From Gavia stellata (taxonomy: Eukaryota; Chordata; Aves; Gaviiformes; Gaviidae), in NCBI RefSeq assembly GCF_030936135.1, contig NC_082637.1, positions 47,246,603-47,310,602 of the forward strand: DNA of 64,000 bases, given 5' to 3'. Made by a program: the position numbers and the translations under genes. Positions 58,401-64,000 of this stretch are shown piece by piece. Each line of letters starts with the position of its first letter. Position 1 is the first letter of the stretch. The notes beneath the pieces were generated by a model. It did no database searches. It was not told the origin of the DNA and saw only the letters and a list, made by a program, of their open reading frames with translations.

Positions 58401-61193
58401 TTGTGTTAAATGCTTTTTATAAACGGGGTGGTATTAGGATTAATATATTAATTTTAAAACTTCTCTTCATGTGCAAAAGTTTAGTATTTACCCTTCTGAC
58501 TTTTCATTTACATATTGTCATAATTCTTATCTCAGTAGTACACAGGTTTGGAGTTGTATTCTGGACTTCCATAGCTTCAAAATGTTTTAAGGTTGCCTGG
58601 AGGTAATTTTTGTTTGATTACAGTAGGCCTTAACTAATTTTAAGAACAGAATGTTATGTACTCTGCTGTAGTGTTTAGCCCCCATATACAAGGAGGTTGA
58701 CCACTGCTGGGAGATTTTTTTTTTAATGAATGTCATGACACACTGTTAAGGTTTGAATCATGAAGTCACTTTCAAACTATCCTTGAAAGACGAGAAGTTG
58801 CAGCAAGATCAGTATAAACTAGAAAAATATGGGTGTGGATAGTGAAGACATACGTTGTTTTAACAGTGTGCAGCATCTATAGTCTCAAACATATATTTTT
58901 GGTTATTTTCATTGTTGTTCTGCTAAAAATTTTGTTCTGACAAAGACTTTTATATAACTTCTCTTTATGTTTTTTTTGTATTTGCATTCTACTTTTGTAT
59001 TGTAATACTATTTTGTATATTTTTTTGGTTGAGTAACATAGTGAAAATCCACTTGTTTTACATTGCTTTGGAATTAGGTGTGTTCCATATATTATTTATG
59101 TTTTAAATACCTTTGCTGTAAATTACTTTTATTTTTAGTGTGAACAACCAGATTATAAAGAAGAGAGAGATCCCAGAAGTATTCAAGCACAATTAAAGAG
59201 AGAAGAAACAGATTTTTGTGATGACTTTAGTGATGATGATATTCTGGAAAGTTCTGTGAAAAAATGTGACAGAAGGAAGCCTTGCAATGCAAATAATTTA
59301 ATGGTAACAAAGGGACAGCTTTCCTTAATGCAGTGTGGATTCTCTAAGTTGTTGCAGAGAGAAATTGAAACTACCAAAGAAGAGTATAATAATTACAACT
59401 CTCATTGTTCAAATACTGATGATCAGACTGTAAGAACAAATGTAAATAGCAAGCATAGTGATTTTCAGAAGTGTGAAAGCCATGTGCATGTTTTGGGGCA
59501 TGGGAAAACCGCTCAGTCACCAAGTGGAACTGATAAACAATATATGCATAGTACAGACTGGCTTGTTTTATCAGCCTCTGAGGAGGAAGGGGGCAGAGAA
59601 AGTGAGGATCAATGCATTTCAAAGCAAAGTGATGTAGTCATTGAAACTGAATGGAGTTCTGAAGAGAATGATGATGTCATCTTTCCTACCCAAGTTCCAG
59701 CATACCAGCAACCAATGCTTACTGAAAAAGCTGAAATTTACAGGTCAGCTTCTGAAAGTTGTGAAGAGTTAGCAAAAGAAAAAGATGGGTCAGTATGTAA
59801 GGGAGACAGTAGGCAACTTGGATTCCATAGTACTGAGTCATTTTTCAGCAGTGTCTTGTCTTTTGAAGACATCAAGAACAGCACAAGAGATTTGAAAGGG
59901 GTAAGCGACATAAGTGATGAGTCTGATGATATTGAAATTTCCCATAGGTCTGAATCAAAAAAGTTAAGAACTTCCAGCTTTCCAAAACGGAAAGAAAGAC
60001 ATGCCCATAACAATGGACTAGGTAGCTTCTCCAAATCTCTGCTACTATCAAAGAAGCCAAATAGAAAAGAAAAGGAAAGCGATTCTCAGCATATAGATGA
60101 ATTTTCATCCTCTGAAGATAACTTACCCGTTGAGAAAATTCATGCCAGAAAGCAAAGCTATGAGTGTAAAAGACAGAGAGGCAGAGTTCACCTTGGGTCT
60201 AAAATGCTTCATCCTATTCAAGATACCTGTGTTGCACAAATGAAGTCTAGCAATTATGCTGTGCGTAGAACTTCTGCAGGTAAAACTGAATTTGAATATC
60301 AAGAGCAAAAAGTGGAATCAATGGACAGATACTTAGGTAATTAGTCATTTAATGTCTTTGATTTTATTTCAACTAAAGTAGTAACATGTTTAATTTACCA
60401 TTGTTGGCAGGTTTTAAGTTCTTCCTGCTATACATGGTTTTTGTTACAAGATACTAATAAATGGTCTGCTAAATTATTTAGTAATGTCTTTCTGTATCTC
60501 TCTTTTTGCCTATTAGCCTTACTTTCCCATTTTCTGAGGTGATGGGTTGCTTTGTAATATTTTGTTAAACACTTACTGTCTGCTGACAGTGTTAACTGTT
60601 TGAACTATAAAACCTTCAGTCTTGACAGGGCTGTTAAGTTTTTTTTCACATATATAAGTTTTTATTTATGTGATTTGGGAGTTTGAAATACCATGTAGAA
60701 GATTTGATTCTGTTAGAGACTCAACCTTAAACATTAGTATTGCAGCCATTAAGTCATAGATGCTTTGAAACTTCTTTGTCCATCTGAAAAAATCCACACT
60801 GAAATGGAAGCAGTATTAAACTGTCTGGATAAATCTGATTAAGTCTAATGATTGTTATTCATTTCATAGAGCTGAGAAACTTGGTGCTGAGTGAAATCAT
60901 GACAAATTTTACAACTTTAATGTAAAACTTTGTTAATGTAAAACTTTTTTAAAGTTACAATATCCTTCTTCAGTGCAACTGTGTACCTTCAGGGTTTTGG
61001 AATAAATCTTTGATTGTATCTTTCTCCTAATATATCAGATGGTGTTCAAGAAGTGGCATATATTCATTCAAATCAGAATGTGGTTGGATCCAGCAAGGCT
61101 GAAAATCGCTTGAGCCGGTGGGCAGTGCGAGACGTATTTGAGTTGAAGCAGTTTTCCCAGCTCCCTGCTAACGTAGCAGTCTGTAGTGCCAAG
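19224..61193 (+). CDS. ERCC6L2: ERCC6L2 gene, coding span of 17 exons, 3' end outside window
   Basis: SNF2-family DNA helicase-like translocase. In mammals ERCC6L2 works in the nucleus in double-strand-break end joining and transcription-linked genome stability. Seventeen exons join in frame: 19224-19242, 22672-23096, 27663-27782, 29247-29440, 31664-31825, 33040-33247, 34680-34820, 36365-36478, 37999-38118, 44840-44911, 46380-46525, 51602-51697, 53107-53206, 56427-56579, 57362-57442, 59139-60336 and 61039-61193. They total 3504 bases and 1168 codons without a stop. Every intron is GT-AG. Order of domains: Tudor-like module, SNF2 N-lobe (residues 114-307), Cys-rich insertion, helicase C-lobe (about 500-640), low-complexity tail, conserved exon-17 block. 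The last exon(s), with the HEBO region and stop, lie past 64000. The residue-by-residue resemblance to human ERCC6L2 is far beyond that to ERCC6 or ERCC6L. No frameshift or stop argues for decay. Confidence 0.95.
19243..22671 (+). other. ERCC6L2 intron 1
   Basis: GTAAGC...TTTTTTATAG. It opens in the CpG-island shoulder and then becomes AT-rich. I recognise no transposon or second gene in it. An in-frame ATG at 22650, 22 bases before the acceptor, could serve a transcript that starts inside this intron. Confidence 0.75.
22672..23096 (+). CDS. ERCC6L2: ERCC6L2 exon 2: Tudor-like module and ATP-binding motif I
   Basis: Encodes residues 7-148. Residues about 9-60 (W-H-I-G-E-K-C-L-A, then E-G-T-I-S-S-I, then S-F-A-V-V-S-F-L) have the pattern of a Tudor-like fold, as annotated in ERCC6L2. 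Then follow [12 protein letters not shown] and the SNF2 entry motif LRDYQREG (114-121). Walker A/motif I is DDMGLGKT (139-146), with the invariant Lys at 145, intact for ATP binding. The acceptor is TTTTTTATAG and the donor is CAG|GTATTC at 23097, phase 0. It is the second-largest exon in the window. Confidence 0.95.
23097..27662 (+). other. ERCC6L2 intron 2
   Basis: 4.6 kb, GTATTC...TTTCTCAAG. It holds the CR1 remnant at 24018-25535 in antisense orientation. Otherwise it is unique AT-rich sequence, with an A run near 26510. No additional exon is evident. Confidence 0.8.
24018..25535 (-). mobile_element. CR1 LINE, RT-containing remnant, antisense in intron 2
   Basis: The minus strand encodes much of a CR1 ORF2 reverse transcriptase and C-terminal region. 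[14 protein letters not shown] opens it, then [11 protein letters not shown] and [33 protein letters not shown] and the catalytic FADD box (in [13 protein letters not shown]) follow. It ends in the CR1 terminus [13 protein letters not shown] and then the 3' UTR. The tail AATCATAGAATCACAGAATC marks the 3' end at the left. There is no endonuclease domain, because the 5' end is truncated near 25535. Frame breaks at about 25025-25080 and 25200-25320 make it inactive. The 307-codon open stretch at 24103-25026 shows it is comparatively young. Confidence 0.92.
27663..27782 (+). CDS. ERCC6L2: ERCC6L2 exon 3
   Basis: Forty codons, residues 149-188, phase 0 at both ends. [18 protein letters not shown] continues the helix after motif I, and N-N-M-P-E-F-L-L-R follows. 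This stretch is typical of ERCC6L2 and not of ERCC6. The donor is AAG|GTACAG. Confidence 0.95.
27783..29246 (+). other. ERCC6L2 intron 3
   Basis: GTACAG...TTGTTTTCAG. It contains an old CR1 fragment at about 28555-28765; the remainder is unremarkable AT-rich DNA. Confidence 0.75.
28555..28765 (+). mobile_element. CR1 LINE 3' fragment, old, sense
   Basis: It reads in order as a degraded CR1 3' end on the + strand: AAGTATTGGAACAGATCACAGAGAGG, CCCCATCCTTGGGGTTTTCAA, GCCTGCTTTGAACAGAATGTTGGACTAGA, a TCCCACCTCACTGATT stretch, and a final ATTATTGTATGAT in place of the ATTCTGTG repeat. Heavily substituted and non-coding. The start is approximate. Confidence 0.75.
29247..29440 (+). CDS. ERCC6L2: ERCC6L2 exon 4: SNF2 motif Ia
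   Basis: Residues 189 to the first two bases of codon 253. [14 protein letters not shown] (189-202) is motif Ia. V-L-H-G-S (216-220) and A-L-T-T-Y-E (237-242) are the conserved N-lobe strands that follow it. Acceptor TTGTTTTCAG, donor CAG|GTAACG, phase 2, matched by exon 5. Confidence 0.95.
29441..31663 (+). other. ERCC6L2 intron 4
   Basis: GTAACG...GATCTGCAG. Unique AT-rich sequence. The only structure seen is a 26-bp direct duplication at 31425-31468. No exon or transposon is recognised. Confidence 0.75.
31425..31468. repeat. 26-bp-spaced direct duplication
   Basis: GCCATTATAGCCAACTAT occurs at 31425-31442 and again at 31451-31468, with no mismatches. A partial copy of the unit lies between them. 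Local microduplication inside intron 4. Confidence 0.85.
31664..31825 (+). CDS. ERCC6L2: ERCC6L2 exon 5: DEAH box and motif III
   Basis: Residues 253-307. V-I-V-D-E-A-H-R (259-266) is motif II, with the Asp-Glu pair needed for Mg-ATP hydrolysis intact. L-T-G-T-I-L-Q-N-N (289-297) is motif III. The Ile after LTGT, where most SNF2 proteins have Pro, is also present in human ERCC6L2 and is a family hallmark, not damage. The exon ends inside the Trp-307 codon (TG|G), donor GTAAAT. Confidence 0.95.
31826..33039 (+). other. ERCC6L2 intron 5
   Basis: GTAAAT...TTTTTTAATAG. A short CAA-rich tract is at about 31920-31936. Nothing else is recognised. Confidence 0.75.
33040..33247 (+). CDS. ERCC6L2: ERCC6L2 exon 6
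   Basis: Residues 307-376. A-V-P-G-L-L-G-S, then [22 protein letters not shown], then [11 protein letters not shown]: the region linking the two ATPase lobes, very close to human ERCC6L2. FLRRTK is the usual SNF2 block before the C-lobe. It ends E-D-R with donor GTAAGA at 33248, phase 0. Confidence 0.95.
33248..34679 (+). other. ERCC6L2 intron 6
   Basis: GTAAGA...CTTTGGCAG. AT-rich unique sequence; no repeat element or exon recognised. Confidence 0.75.
34680..34820 (+). CDS. ERCC6L2: ERCC6L2 exon 7: Cys-rich insertion
   Basis: Forty-seven codons, residues 377-423. [15 protein letters not shown] is the conserved SNF2 helix (Y..L...Q...Y). [17 protein letters not shown] (407-423) holds four cysteines (409, 411, 420, 421) and a His (415). 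The same cysteines occur in the human protein. A metal-binding role is my inference. Donor AAG|GTAGGA, phase 0. Confidence 0.95.
34821..36364 (+). other. ERCC6L2 intron 7
   Basis: GTAGGA...TTTTTTTTGTAG. It contains a T run at about 35556-35570 and a short CTG-type run near 35880-35892. No exon or transposon recognised. Confidence 0.75.
36365..36478 (+). CDS. ERCC6L2: ERCC6L2 exon 8
   Basis: Thirty-eight codons, residues 424-461, phase 0 at both ends. V-N-S-Y-G-E-T, then [15 protein letters not shown], the conserved SNF2 helix before the C-lobe (the L..L.K..NH..L pattern), ending S-K-Q-Q with donor CAG|GTGAGT. Confidence 0.95.
36479..37998 (+). other. ERCC6L2 intron 8
   Basis: GTGAGT...TTTTCTTCCAG. 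Mostly unique AT-rich DNA. A 43-codon frame with protein-like composition at 36909-37040, containing a GTAAG, is discussed as a finding but not annotated as an exon. Confidence 0.7.
37999..38118 (+). CDS. ERCC6L2: ERCC6L2 exon 9
   Basis: Forty codons, residues 462-501, phase 0. [13 protein letters not shown], then [16 protein letters not shown], then [10 protein letters not shown], the last being the SGKM...-type start of the helicase C-lobe. Acceptor TTTTCTTCCAG, donor AAG|GTAAAC. Confidence 0.95.
38557..38800 (+). mobile_element. Ancient CR1-like LINE fragment
   Basis: GACCTTGAGAAGGTTCAGAGAAGGGCCAC, an AGCCTGGAAAAAATG stretch, then TAATGGGAGCCAGACTAAAG and AACAAAATAAATGTGTTAAGG follow the order of the old CR1 3' ORF2 region seen in reptiles and birds. 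Divergence is high and boundaries are uncertain; it may extend to about 39050. Confidence 0.5.
39905..39961 (-). mobile_element. CR1 LINE terminal scrap
   Basis: AATCATAGAATAGTTTGAG, then TTGGAAGGAACCTTTAAAGG and CATCTAGTCCAACC. This is the extreme 3' end of a CR1 on the minus strand, almost the same as the start of the element at 13701. Only about 57 bp is present, an extreme 5' truncation. Confidence 0.85.
40199..40272. repeat. A/C-rich low-complexity tract
   Basis: Runs of A interrupted by CCCC blocks (AAAAAACCCCAAAAC, AAAAAAACCCGCAACACCCC, AACCAAACCCC). Almost no G or T on this strand. Simple sequence in intron 9. Confidence 0.8.
40922..40973. repeat. 32-bp tandem duplication (1.6 copies)
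   Basis: CATGAACTATATCTTAGTAT at 40922 recurs at 40954 exactly, with a TATAAACAGTATAAA-type spacer. Local duplication in intron 9. Confidence 0.85.
42236..42831 (-). mobile_element. ERVL-type solo LTR, antisense in intron 9
   Basis: A 596-bp element bounded by TGT...ACA and flanked by an exact 5-bp duplication, ACTTG (42231-42235 and 42832-42836). Five-base duplications fit ERVL-class integration. Read on the minus strand it begins TGTGCTGCTTTTGGCTGGGA and GAGTTAATTTTC. It has a TATA-like AGTATATAAAC just after ATGATGTCATGC, and it ends GGCTTATACCACGACA, the layout of a well-known avian LTR group. No internal viral genes are present, so it formed by LTR-LTR recombination or by loss of the provirus. 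The AATAAT run inside it is part of the LTR. Confidence 0.88.
44840..44911 (+). CDS. ERCC6L2: ERCC6L2 exon 10: motif IV
   Basis: Twenty-four codons, residues 502-525. V-L-Q-Q-L-L-N-H-F, then [11 protein letters not shown] (515-525) is SNF2 motif IV at the start of the C-lobe. Smallest internal exon here, phase 0, acceptor CGTTTACAG, donor AAG|GTGAGC. Confidence 0.95.
44912..46379 (+). other. ERCC6L2 intron 10
   Basis: GTGAGC...TTTTTCCACCCAG. It carries the sense-oriented CR1 tail at 45926-46195; the rest is unique. Confidence 0.8.
45926..46195 (+). mobile_element. CR1 LINE 3' fragment, sense in intron 10
   Basis: It encodes the last part of CR1 ORF2 on the + strand ([14 protein letters not shown], then [17 protein letters not shown], then [13 protein letters not shown]). 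The 3' UTR and two tail repeats follow (GATTCTGTGATTCTGTGATT). The last ~90 bases match the reverse complement of the CR1 at 24018 almost perfectly, so both are the same subfamily in opposite orientation. Confidence 0.92.
46380..46525 (+). CDS. ERCC6L2: ERCC6L2 exon 11
   Basis: Residues 526 to 574 (last codon split). L-L-D-V-L-E-Q-Y-C, then [13 protein letters not shown], the C-lobe Y.RLDG.T block. Then [15 protein letters not shown], leading into motif V. Donor AT|GTAAGA, phase 2, completed by G from exon 12 (Met-574). Confidence 0.95.
46526..51601 (+). other. ERCC6L2 intron 11
   Basis: 5.1 kb, GTAAGA...ACATTTTTAG. Long unique AT-rich intron. I recognise no transposon, exon or RNA gene, only short T-rich runs (for example about 47050-47066). 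Confidence 0.7.
51602..51697 (+). CDS. ERCC6L2: ERCC6L2 exon 12: motif V
   Basis: Residues 574-606. [23 protein letters not shown]: motif V (GG.GLN) and the conserved D..WNP strand. Then A-N-D-L-Q-A-I-D, the first half of motif VI. It breaks inside the Arg-606 codon, donor GTATAC, phase 2. Confidence 0.95.
51698..53106 (+). other. ERCC6L2 intron 12
   Basis: GTATAC...CCTTGCAG. Unique sequence apart from the G-run at 52731-52769. Confidence 0.75.
52731..52769 (+). repeat. G-run tract (quadruplex-capable)
   Basis: Thirty-nine bases that are almost all G: runs of 12, 6, 9, 5 and 3 G separated by single T or C. It is on the transcribed-sense strand of ERCC6L2, so the pre-mRNA would carry it. No GC-rich context surrounds it. 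Long G-runs are also error-prone in sequencing, so the exact length should not be trusted. Confidence 0.9.
53107..53206 (+). CDS. ERCC6L2: ERCC6L2 exon 13: motif VI
   Basis: Residues 606-639. R-A-Y-R-I-G-Q (606-612) completes motif VI; its Arg residues (606, 609) are the expected arginine-finger positions of SNF2 enzymes. Then [22 protein letters not shown], the usual end of the helicase C-lobe. Donor CAG|GTAAAG, phase 0. Confidence 0.95.
53207..56426 (+). other. ERCC6L2 intron 13
   Basis: 3.2 kb, GTAAAG...GTTCTGTTTTAG. Mostly unique. A stretch around 55048-55080 reads T-V-Y-L-D-F-Q-K-A, as in the CR1/LINE reverse-transcriptase palm. This may be a very old LINE trace, but I do not place boundaries on it. 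Confidence 0.6.
56427..56579 (+). CDS. ERCC6L2: ERCC6L2 exon 14: post-helicase segment
   Basis: Fifty-one codons, residues 640-690. [20 protein letters not shown], then [14 protein letters not shown], then L-T-K-D-I-L-E. It is nearly the same as human ERCC6L2 and likely packs against the C-lobe as in related SNF2 proteins. Donor GAG|GTGTGA at 56580 is weaker than the others but matches the next exon in phase 0. Confidence 0.95.
56580..57361 (+). other. ERCC6L2 intron 14
   Basis: GTGTGA...GATTGTTTTAG. Short AT-rich intron, nothing recognised. Confidence 0.75.
57362..57442 (+). CDS. ERCC6L2: ERCC6L2 exon 15
   Basis: Twenty-seven codons, residues 691-717. [19 protein letters not shown], matching the human [17 protein letters not shown] block, then a divergent P-P-C-S-S-E-K. 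Acceptor GATTGTTTTAG, donor AAG|GTGAGG, phase 0. Confidence 0.93.
57443..59138 (+). other. ERCC6L2 intron 15
   Basis: GTGAGG...TTATTTTTAG. T-rich runs near 58075-58090; nothing else recognised. Confidence 0.75.
59139..60336 (+). CDS. ERCC6L2: ERCC6L2 exon 16: large low-complexity exon
   Basis: 1198 bases, residues 718 to the first base of codon 1117. Ser-, Asp/Glu- and Lys-rich and mostly unlike any fold, so probably disordered. Three patches are conserved with human: the acidic F-C-D-D-F-S-D-D-D region (743-751), [14 protein letters not shown] (776-789), and [13 protein letters not shown] (973-985). The last is followed by Lys/Arg-rich stretches that could act in nuclear import. It ends S-M-D-R-Y-L, donor TTAG|GTAATT. 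Reading through the donor would give L-G-N and a stop. Confidence 0.95.
60337..61038 (+). other. ERCC6L2 intron 16
   Basis: GTAATT...AATATATCAG. 702 bases, AT-rich, no element recognised. An in-frame TAG at 60342 would end the protein if this intron were retained. Confidence 0.75.
61039..61193 (+). CDS. ERCC6L2: ERCC6L2 exon 17: conserved block, last exon in window
   Basis: Residues 1117-1168. [23 protein letters not shown], then [20 protein letters not shown]. It is almost unchanged from human ERCC6L2, a contrast with the variable exon 16 before it, so it probably has a binding function I cannot name. Acceptor AATATATCAG, donor AAG|GTAAAG at 61194, phase 0. The gene continues past the window. 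Confidence 0.95.
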
Positions 61194-63423
61194 GTAAAGA
61201 CAAATGTTTGGAAAGTGTTGTTTTTACTGTTTTTATCCTAATTTTTCATCCTAAAAAGCTCTAACAAACTTGTTTTTCTGTTAATGGCCACCATGAATGA
61301 TCAAAGCCACTGAGGATGGGAGGAGGAGACTCAAATGGAGGTCTAATAAATTACTTTTGTGTTTTGGTTTTTTGTGGTTGGGTGGTTTGGTTTTTTTTTT
61401 TTTACATTGGCCAGCTCTGGAAGAGTTAGGAATTAAGCAGCAGAGTACCCTCTGTGGGATTTTTCTGAGAGGAATCGTAAGATTAAAGATTGGGTGTTTG
61501 AAATCAAATTCTGTGCCGTGTTTTTCTGATTTGAGGCTTGAAAAAACTTCAGTTTGTCCTGGATCCAGTTAACAAAAATACAGTTGCCACAGTACATGCT
61601 GGAATCTCTGTGGCGTAGAAAGTCCAACATAAATCAGTTTACAGATTATTTTTTTTGGGGGGTGGACACATGCAGTTGCTGTGATTGGTTAAAGTCATGG
61701 TCATTATTGTATGCTTAATGTCTGAAACGTAAAACTAGAGTGCTTATTTGCAGCAACAGATACTTTTTATGCTTTTTGTTTGTCATGCATCTTGTTTAAT
61801 TACATTTTGAATACATACAAATCTGGAATAAATTCAGGTACAGCTTCCAAGTCTTTGTCCTTATTACATAGTGGTTTTAATCTACGCTGATTATCTGGAC
61901 ACTTTGTTGTTTGCTGTGCAATAAACATTTGCCGTTTCCTAGACTGATTCTTAAGATAAACCACAAGCATAGAATAAGTAACTGGTGAATGTGCAGTTTA
62001 GTCTTTACAAACATATTAGCAATCTCTATAAAAACTGTAGACAGAAGACTATGTCGTTCTGGAGTGCTGAACATCTGCAGTGGCTAAAAGAGTTTCTTCC
62101 AGTATTGTTGATGTACTGTATTTAATTAAGCCATTAGCAGGGATGCCAAAGAATTTTTGCACTGTAAAGATCAAACCAGGCCAACCAGTAAAAGTGAGGC
62201 CTTTTCAATTCTGACACATTTGCATTAGAATGTCCCTTATTAACAGAAGAGTTGGTCAAAAATACTCAAGACTACTGTAGAAAGGTCCTTATTTAATGGC
62301 AATGGCTGACAGCATTAATAAAACCAAATATAAGTGAAAGAAAACTCTGAAGAGAGTACTTTGAATAAATGTCTGTTGATCCACCTACATTCAGAACTAG
62401 TTTGTGGGAGTCATTTGTATTGTTCATGTAACGTACGTCTCATTATTTAGAGTTTGCGTGACTGCAACTATTACAAATTAACCTCTCGATTAACTTGTCA
62501 GTCAATTTTTGTATGGTATCTGTTTTTCACTCAGAAGCAACAGTAGTATCAATTCTCTTGGAGATTTAAGTAGGAAGAAAAGCATCAATAATTATGGAGA
62601 AGGCTGCCTTTTCCCTTGCTTCCTGTTCTTTCTTTGACATAGAGGCACTAACCTAGAAATAATCCCTAGATGGCTGCCTGTTCTTAAATGTGGAGCTTTG
62701 AATTTTTTGTGCTCGGCTTAAAAAAAGAGCTGCCAGAGCTTCACAGACAACTTTGAAATGTGATCTACTAGGAAAATAGTAGCAGTAACATTCTTTCTTC
62801 ATTGTTTTATTTTTATTTTAAAAGGCATTCTATGAAAAACATGATCGTTGTTGCTCTTTTGGCCATCAGACTTTGCTGGTCATTTTGCACTTACTTGCCA
62901 TCAGTTTAAGCTGAGACATTCACTGTCAGAGCAACTAATTGTGTTATAAGGAGAATGCTGATTTCAAATGAAGTTTAATAAAAAAGTTTTTCAACAGATT
63001 AAAGTAGCATTATGTGCAATATTAAAAAAACAGCTGAACAGTTTAAATTTCTATCATTAGTTTTGGTAAATAAAATTACAGTATTAAATACTGGAATGTT
63101 AATTGTAACCTCATAGTATTGAAAGAAAAAACTTTTGGCAGCTGAAATTTCTCACTAATGTTGCGCTTTCTAGCATCATTGTTCTAACTGTTTCTCAGAA
63201 TTTGCATAGCTGTTTCTGTTCTCTCTGGGTATCAATGATCACATTCTTAATTAGAAGCTTTTTTTACAGTGTATTTATATTGAAGCTTTATTTGATAGCA
63301 TCATGAAGGCTCCTGATTAATGCCCTGATAATATTTATGTCCCTTTTTAAGCGCATTTAATACATTTTTCTTATTTCTAAGTAAGAATGATCAAAAATGG
63401 ATCTCTTCCTTTCATTTCATAGA

Positions 63424-63445
63424 TAGGTCTCATAGATAGGTCTTT
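63424..63445. repeat. 13-14-bp microduplication
   Basis: The motif CATAGATAGGTCT occurs twice in a row (about 63417-63443). Trivial intronic duplication. Confidence 0.6.
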
Positions 63446-63852
63446 TTGGGACAAAAGTAAAATATCCTTTGTGCTGTTCAGTTCACTTATGCCAACTCTT
63501 TCCTTCCTGCTTTGCAGTTTTGCTCTGCAGTCTGTCTATAGTAATGCATTTCTGACTTAATAAAGTTTAAATAAATTTTTCAAGAAATGATTAATATCTC
63601 TGGGAAAGGGATGCAAGAACAATTAAAAAATAATGAAGTATTCCATTGAAGTGGGTGAGTTGGAATGTGGGAAATAGAGCTTTTTGTACAAATCTTCATT
63701 GAAGACTGAGTGAAACATTTTTATGTCCTGCTTATGTATGAATCCAGAATGACAGGCTTAATAATCTTGTAAGTAATAAGCAAAAAGTAATAAATAATAA
63801 GCAAAAGTAATAATTAAGGTAACATCTTGTAAGAACATTGACATTTTGTCAA

Positions 63853-63876
63853 TTTTTTTTTTCTTTTTTTTTTTTT
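63853..63876. repeat. Interrupted poly(T) tract
   Basis: T10 C T13-like tract in intron 17. Simple sequence only. Confidence 0.85.
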
Positions 63877-64000
63877 CTATTGACTAGTCATCTAATCACA
63901 TTTTGGCTTCACTAAATTTCCATTAACTTTTACATCATAGGTTAAGTTCTTTTAGTTTCAGTAGCTAATTTGAGGAACAGAGGTGAATATGAGTAACAGC

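Larger units (their letters stand above)
61194..64000 (+). other. ERCC6L2 intron 17, runs off the right edge
   Basis: GTAAAG onward. I looked for the next ERCC6L2 segment (the region after A-V-C-S-x-K, leading to the HEBO part) and do not see it before 64000. T-rich runs occur near 61391-61404 and 63853-63876, and AATAAGCAAAA-type repeats near 63770-63815. The stretch 63130-63420 is unique and could be a conserved noncoding element (unproven). Confidence 0.75.

Noticed and set aside
60337..60344. Premature stop after exon 16 (L-G-N-stop)
   Set aside because: The TAG is reached only if the GTAATT donor at 60337 is ignored. Splicing to 61039 restores the reading frame into a segment conserved with human, so this is not a truncation.
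1..64000. CRISPR arrays, operons, prophage, bacterial-type systems
   Set aside because: No spaced direct repeats of CRISPR type and no compact adjoining genes. Spliced exons, CR1 LINEs and a CpG island show vertebrate nuclear DNA.

Overview
The window is vertebrate nuclear DNA, almost certainly avian. It is AT-rich and intron-rich, and it carries several CR1 LINE copies with the bird-type tail of ATTCTGTG-like repeats. It also has a solo ERVL-type LTR of a kind widespread in birds, one CpG-island promoter, and one gene whose protein reads clearly as ERCC6L2. ERCC6L2 and its neighbours (PTCH1, FANCC) are Z-linked in chicken, so a Z-chromosome origin is likely, but that is inference from knowledge and not visible in the bases.

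Layout. Bases 1-18284 hold no protein-coding gene that I can support: unique AT-rich sequence, one eroded CR1 tail near 7.1 kb, a nested CR1 complex at 13.67-15.5 kb, and a few simple repeats. Bases 18285-19440 are a CpG island with three TCTCGCGA-like motifs. It is the TATA-less promoter and first exon of ERCC6L2 on the + strand. From 19224 to 61193 I could place 17 coding exons, all with GT-AG introns and matching phases. Joined, they give 3504 coding bases, exactly 1168 codons with no stop. The last intron runs off the right edge, so the stop codon and the C-terminal part (about 380 residues in the human long form, including the HEBO region) lie beyond 64000.

Protein. The predicted product has a short N-terminus, a Tudor-like module (about residues 9-60), a complete SNF2 ATPase with its motifs intact, a small Cys-rich insertion (409-421), a conserved post-helicase segment, a long acidic/basic low-complexity region in the 1198-base exon 16, and a conserved block in exon 17. 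In mammals ERCC6L2 is a DNA translocase acting in double-strand-break end joining, and its loss causes bone-marrow failure.

The introns carry an RT-containing CR1 remnant (intron 2, antisense), a related CR1 tail (intron 10, sense), an antisense ERVL solo LTR with a perfect 5-bp target duplication (intron 9), older CR1 fragments and a striking G-run (intron 12). I did not find a new biological system. The most testable oddities are the inverted CR1 pair flanking exons 3-10, the G-run in intron 12, the TCTCGCGA cluster in the promoter, and a 43-codon frame ahead of a GTAAG in intron 8.
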